DNA of 64,000 nt from Brucellaceae bacterium (GTDB lineage Bacteria > Pseudomonadota > Alphaproteobacteria > Rhizobiales > Rhizobiaceae), in the NCBI GenBank assembly GCA_020637755.1, contig JACKJW010000013.1, forward strand, positions 12,270-76,269, read 5' to 3'. Positions 61,278 through 64,000 of the stretch are shown here, in pieces (position 1 is the first letter of the stretch; each line of letters opens with the position of its first letter). The position numbers and the translations under genes were made by a program. A model generated the notes under the pieces. That model ran no database searches. It was not told the DNA's origin and saw nothing but the letters and a program-made list of their open reading frames with translations.

Positions 61278-63155
61278 TCACACTGCGGGCATTTTTCGCG
61301 TGACGATGCCCAGTTCGTCTTCCTCCTGCGCGCGGCGCAGGCGCTCCTCGGCTTCGGTGGCCTCGCGCTGGCGGTCCCACATGTCGGCATAGAGGCCCTT
61401 TTTCGCCAGAAGCTCGCGGTGGGTGCCCTGCTCGGCGATCTCGCCGTCACGCAGCACGATGATGGAATCGGCGCCGATGACGGTGGAGAGCCGGTGGGCG
61501 ATGACCAGCGTGGTGCGGTCCTTGGACACGAGGTCGAGCGCGGCCTGGATTTCCTGCTCGGTGTGGGTGTCGAGCGCCGAGGTCGCCTCGTCGAGGATCA
61601 GGATCGGCGGGGCTTTCAGGATGGTGCGGGCAATCGCCACGCGCTGTTTCTCGCCGCCCGAAAGCTTCAGCCCGCGCTCGCCCACCATCGCCTTGTAGCC
61701 CTCCGGCAGCTTTTCGATGAAGCCGGAAATCTGCGCCAGCTCGGCGGCGCGCCTGACCTCGTCCTCGCTTGCCGCCATGCGGCCATAGCGGATGTTGTAG
61801 GCAATCGTGTCGTTGAACAGCACGGTATCCTGCGGGACCATGCCAATGGCGCCGCGCAGGCTCTTCTGGGTCACGCCGCGCAGATCCTGCCCGTCGATGG
61901 TGATGGCACCGGACTGGATGTCATAGAAGCGGAACAGCAGCCGCGAGATGGTGGACTTTCCCGCGCCGGAAGGGCCGACGATGGCAACCGTGTTGCCCGC
62001 GGGAACCTCGAAAGAGATGCCCTTCAGGATCGGGCGGCTCGGATCATAGGCAAAGTGCACATCCTCGAAGCGGATGGCGCCGTCGCGGACGGCGAGGTCC
62101 GGTGCGTGCGGCTTGTCGGTCACCTCGGCGCGCACATCCAGCAGGTCGAACATCTGCTCAATGTCGGTGAGGCCCTGACGGATCTCGCGGTAGATGAAGC
62201 CGATGAAGTTCAGCGGGATGGAGAGCTGCATCAGCATGGCGTTGATGAAGACGAAATCGCCCAGCGTCTGGGTTCCCGCCTGCACTTCCAGCGCCGACAT
62301 GACCATGACAATCGCCATGCCCGCACCGAAGATGACCGCCTGGCCAAAATTCAGCCAGCCGAGCGAGGTCCAGGTCTGGGTCGCGGCCTTCTCGTAACGC
62401 GCCATGGAGCGGTCGAAACGCTCGGCCTCCATCTGCTCGTTGTTGAAATATTTCACCGTCTCGAAGTTCAGCAGCGAGTCGACGGCCTTGGTGTTGGCCT
62501 CGGTGTCGGAATTGTTCATCTCGCGGCGGATGGAGATGCGCCAGTCGGATGCGCGCACCGTGAACCAGGTGTAGAGCCAGACAGTGACCGCGACGACGCC
62601 GACATAGGTAAGGCCGTAGGTGACGGCGAAAATGATCGCCACAAGCGCAAACTCGATGATGGTGGGCGCAGTGTTGAGGATGGTGAAGCGGACGATGGTC
62701 TCGATGCCCTTCACGCCGCGCTCGATGACACGCGACAAGCCGCCGGTGCGCCGTTCCAGATGGAAGCGCAACGACAGTTCATGCATGTGCACGAAGGTCT
62801 TGTAGGCAAGCTGGCGCACCGCATGCTGGCCGACGCGGGCAAAGAGCGAATCGCGCAACTGGTTGAGCCCGGCCTGCGCGACACGGGCCACGTTGTAGGC
62901 GATGACCAGGGCAACGGGCGCGACCAGCATGGCAGGTATGGCGGCGGGCAACCTGCCCTGCCCTCCCAGCGCATCGGTCACCCACTTGAAGAAGTAGGGC
63001 ACCAGGATCAACACCAGCTTGGCAACCACGAGGAAGACAAAAGCCCATATGACACGCATCTTCAGGTCGGCGCGCCCCGTAGGCCACATGTAGGGCCAGA
63101 GATTGGCGAGGGTCGAAAAGGTTGACCCGCTGTCGGCGGAAACGGTCTTGGCCAA
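61278..63155 (-). CDS. Atm1/HMT1-type ABC exporter (fused permease and ATPase)
   Basis: A 625-residue half-transporter. The N-terminal membrane domain (about 30-325, six helices) contains family-typical blocks such as FHLERRTGGLSRVIERG, NNSDTEANTKAVDSLLNFETVKYFNNE and LNFIGFIYREIRQ, which mark the Atm1/HMT1/ABCB7 branch that exports glutathione conjugates or glutathione-complexed metals. The ATPase has Walker A GPSGAGKST, signature LSGGEKQR and Walker B ILILDEATSALD. It lies 17 nt downstream of a cysteine-rich ArsR-family regulator, so it is probably controlled by it. Confidence 0.92.
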   Translation of the reverse strand: MAKTVSADSGSTFSTLANLWPYMWPTGRADLKMRVIWAFVFLVVAKLVLILVPYFFKWVTDALGGQGRLPAAIPAMLVAPVALVIAYNVARVAQAGLNQLRDSLFARVGQHAVRQLAYKTFVHMHELSLRFHLERRTGGLSRVIERGVKGIETIVRFTILNTAPTIIEFALVAIIFAVTYGLTYVGVVAVTVWLYTWFTVRASDWRISIRREMNNSDTEANTKAVDSLLNFETVKYFNNEQMEAERFDRSMARYEKAATQTWTSLGWLNFGQAVIFGAGMAIVMVMSALEVQAGTQTLGDFVFINAMLMQLSIPLNFIGFIYREIRQGLTDIEQMFDLLDVRAEVTDKPHAPDLAVRDGAIRFEDVHFAYDPSRPILKGISFEVPAGNTVAIVGPSGAGKSTISRLLFRFYDIQSGAITIDGQDLRGVTQKSLRGAIGMVPQDTVLFNDTIAYNIRYGRMAASEDEVRRAAELAQISGFIEKLPEGYKAMVGERGLKLSGGEKQRVAIARTILKAPPILILDEATSALDTHTEQEIQAALDLVSKDRTTLVIAHRLSTVIGADSIIVLRDGEIAEQGTHRELLAKKGLYADMWDRQREATEAEERLRRAQEEDELGIVTRKMPAV

Positions 63156-63172
63156 GTGATGTTCCTTGCGGG

Positions 63173-63523
63173 TCAGCGGCAGCAGGAAGACAGGGTTGCG
63201 TTCACCCGGTCCTTGAGCGCGGCAATCATGTCGTGGTTCAGTGCGTAGCGGGAGCGCTGGCTGTCAGGACTCCAGGTCACCAGTCCGGCTTCCACCAGCA
63301 CTTTCAGGTGCTGGGAAACGGTGGACTGCGCCAGATGGGTTGCCTCCACCACCTCACGGCAGCAGCAGGCATCGCAGCAGGCAAGCCGCTGCAGGATCTT
63401 CAGGCGAACGGGATGGCCAAGTGCTGCCAGCTGGCGGGCAAGAGCGGCACCTTCCCCAGCCGGGGCGGAGTCAGCAACAGCCGGTGCAATGGTGGATGGC
63501 CTGGAGGAAGCGGTCATGCTCAT
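63173..63523 (-). CDS. Cysteine-rich ArsR/SmtB family transcriptional regulator
   Basis: A 116-residue winged-helix repressor. The core is ALGHPVRLKILQRL...THLAQSTVSQHLKVLVEAGLV, the standard ArsR helix-turn-helix. A dense cysteine cluster, CCDACCC, sits just before the recognition-helix region where ArsR proteins carry inducer ligands, and a further SCC ends the protein, giving seven cysteines. Likely inducers are thiophilic metals, arsenite or reactive sulfur/thiol species. The start is 63523 or 63517 (MSM); neither has a strong Shine-Dalgarno. It heads an operon with the Atm1-like exporter. Confidence 0.88.
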   Translation of the reverse strand: MSMTASSRPSTIAPAVADSAPAGEGAALARQLAALGHPVRLKILQRLACCDACCCREVVEATHLAQSTVSQHLKVLVEAGLVTWSPDSQRSRYALNHDMIAALKDRVNATLSSCCR

Positions 63524-63545
63524 CGTATATCGCCGATGAACGATG
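63521..63545. promoter_or_regulatory. Candidate ArsR operator overlapping the arsR start
   Basis: A 25-bp imperfect palindrome centred on 63533. Outer half-sites CATCGT and ACGATG and the inner ATCG-C-CGAT are all symmetric about the same base; 10 of 12 positions per arm are complementary. Length and position fit an ArsR/SmtB operator, and binding there would block its own operon. Confidence 0.6.
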
Positions 63546-63639
63546 TTTGCAACATGCAAGGCGCCGCCGGCGGAGTTGCTCACGTGTACGCCCGGTCAAA
63601 TGGGCGTCTTCACGGCAAGCGGAACCTGGAAGACCGGCT

Positions 63640-64000
63640 TCAGCGGGGCGCCGACTGGTCCTGCGGCGCTGTCTCCACCGAGCTCATGTCGGCATTCTCG
63701 CCTTCCGGTGTCTTGCCCGGCACCTTGAACACCTGCCCCGGCCAGATGCGATGCGGATCGGAAATCTGGGCCTGGTTGGCGAGATAGATGGTGGAATAGC
63801 GCACGCCCCGGCCATAGACCCGGCGGGAAATGCGCCACAGCGAGTCGCCCTTGCGAATGATGACGGAGCCTTCGGCCGATTCCAGCGGCGCGGCCGTCTT
63901 GGCCGCATCGCCTGGGGCCACGGAGCCGGGTTCGGAAGGATTGCCCATGGCGCTGTGCGATTGGGCACCGGGCGCAATGGCGGCGACCTTTTCGCCTGCC
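63640..64000 (-). CDS. LysM domain protein, C-terminal part (cut by window end)
   Basis: The open frame runs off the window end with no stop or required start in the last bases, so only the C-terminal 119 or so residues are seen. They contain one LysM peptidoglycan-binding domain (IIRKGDSLWRISRRVYGRGVRYSTIYLANQAQISDPHRIWPGQVFKVP region) preceded by an alanine/proline-rich linker. An internal ATG at 63948 is probably not the start. The protein likely sits in the periplasm. Confidence 0.8.
   Translation of the reverse strand, partial: AGEKVAAIAPGAQSHSAMGNPSEPGSVAPGDAAKTAAPLESAEGSVIIRKGDSLWRISRRVYGRGVRYSTIYLANQAQISDPHRIWPGQVFKVPGKTPEGENADMSSVETAPQDQSAPR

Overview
The window looks like a piece of the chromosome of an alphaproteobacterium of the order Hyphomicrobiales (Rhizobiales). 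G+C is high (about 65% in a core line I counted by hand). The gene neighbourhoods are typical of that order: hdaA beside an AI-2E family membrane protein, a CDP-alcohol phosphotransferase and divergent purM-purN; lptF-lptG-lptD-surA-pdxA-rsmA; fabD-fabG-acpP-fabF-mltG-yicC-gmk; rpsF-rpsR-DUF2232-rplI; dnaB-alr-radA-cvpA-purF. An NDUFS4-type complex I accessory subunit and a cyclic-glucan-exporter-like ABC protein (NdvA family) agree with this. Genus cannot be fixed from the sequence alone.

Layout. 0-5 kb: tRNA-Arg(TCT), an NDUFS4-like gene, tRNA-Pro(TGG), the replication-initiation regulator hdaA, two membrane proteins, then purM-purN. 5-16.5 kb is the most accessory-looking part: two Omp25/31-type barrels, a SRPBCC protein, an isolated SpoU/TrmH methyltransferase of visibly lower G+C, an NMT1/SsuA-type ABC importer (binding protein, ATPase, permease), a stand-alone molybdopterin oxidoreductase, rlmJ, a small secreted cysteine-containing protein coupled to an RNase T2, and a GST. 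16.5-22 kb: a Na+/Ca2+ exchanger, a pteridine-reductase-like SDR, uvrC, pgsA, moaD and moaE, then ndk facing them. 22-32 kb: GST, DinB-like protein, NdvA-like exporter, an ABC-F protein, an aldo/keto reductase, a methyltransferase, holC and pepA. 32-40 kb: the LPS-transport/outer-membrane assembly operon. 40-46 kb: fatty-acid synthesis genes, mltG, yicC and gmk, all on the minus strand. 46.5-56.8 kb: ribosomal protein genes, dnaB, alr, radA, cvpA, purF and an SDR. 57-61 kb: a phospholipid block (Aas-like acyltransferase/acyl-ACP synthetase, pssA, psd). 61-64 kb: a cluster of intergenic repeats, an Atm1-type ABC transporter, a cysteine-rich ArsR-family regulator with a palindromic candidate operator over its own start codon, and a LysM protein cut by the window end.

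How it fits together. Most of the window is housekeeping: purine synthesis (purM, purN, purF), envelope building (lptFGD, surA, fab genes, mltG, alr, pgsA, pssA, psd, aas) and replication/repair/translation (hdaA, dnaB, holC, uvrC, radA, rpsF, rpsR, rplI, rsmA, rlmJ). I found no prophage, insertion sequence, CRISPR array or recognisable defence island. The points most worth a second look are the ArsR-Atm1 pair and its palindrome, the secreted protein-RNase T2 pair, the collagen-like RGD tail on ribosomal protein S6, the intergenic repeat cluster with a possible repeat fragment forming the lptF tail and lptG ribosome-binding site, and the low-G+C trmH-like insertion.
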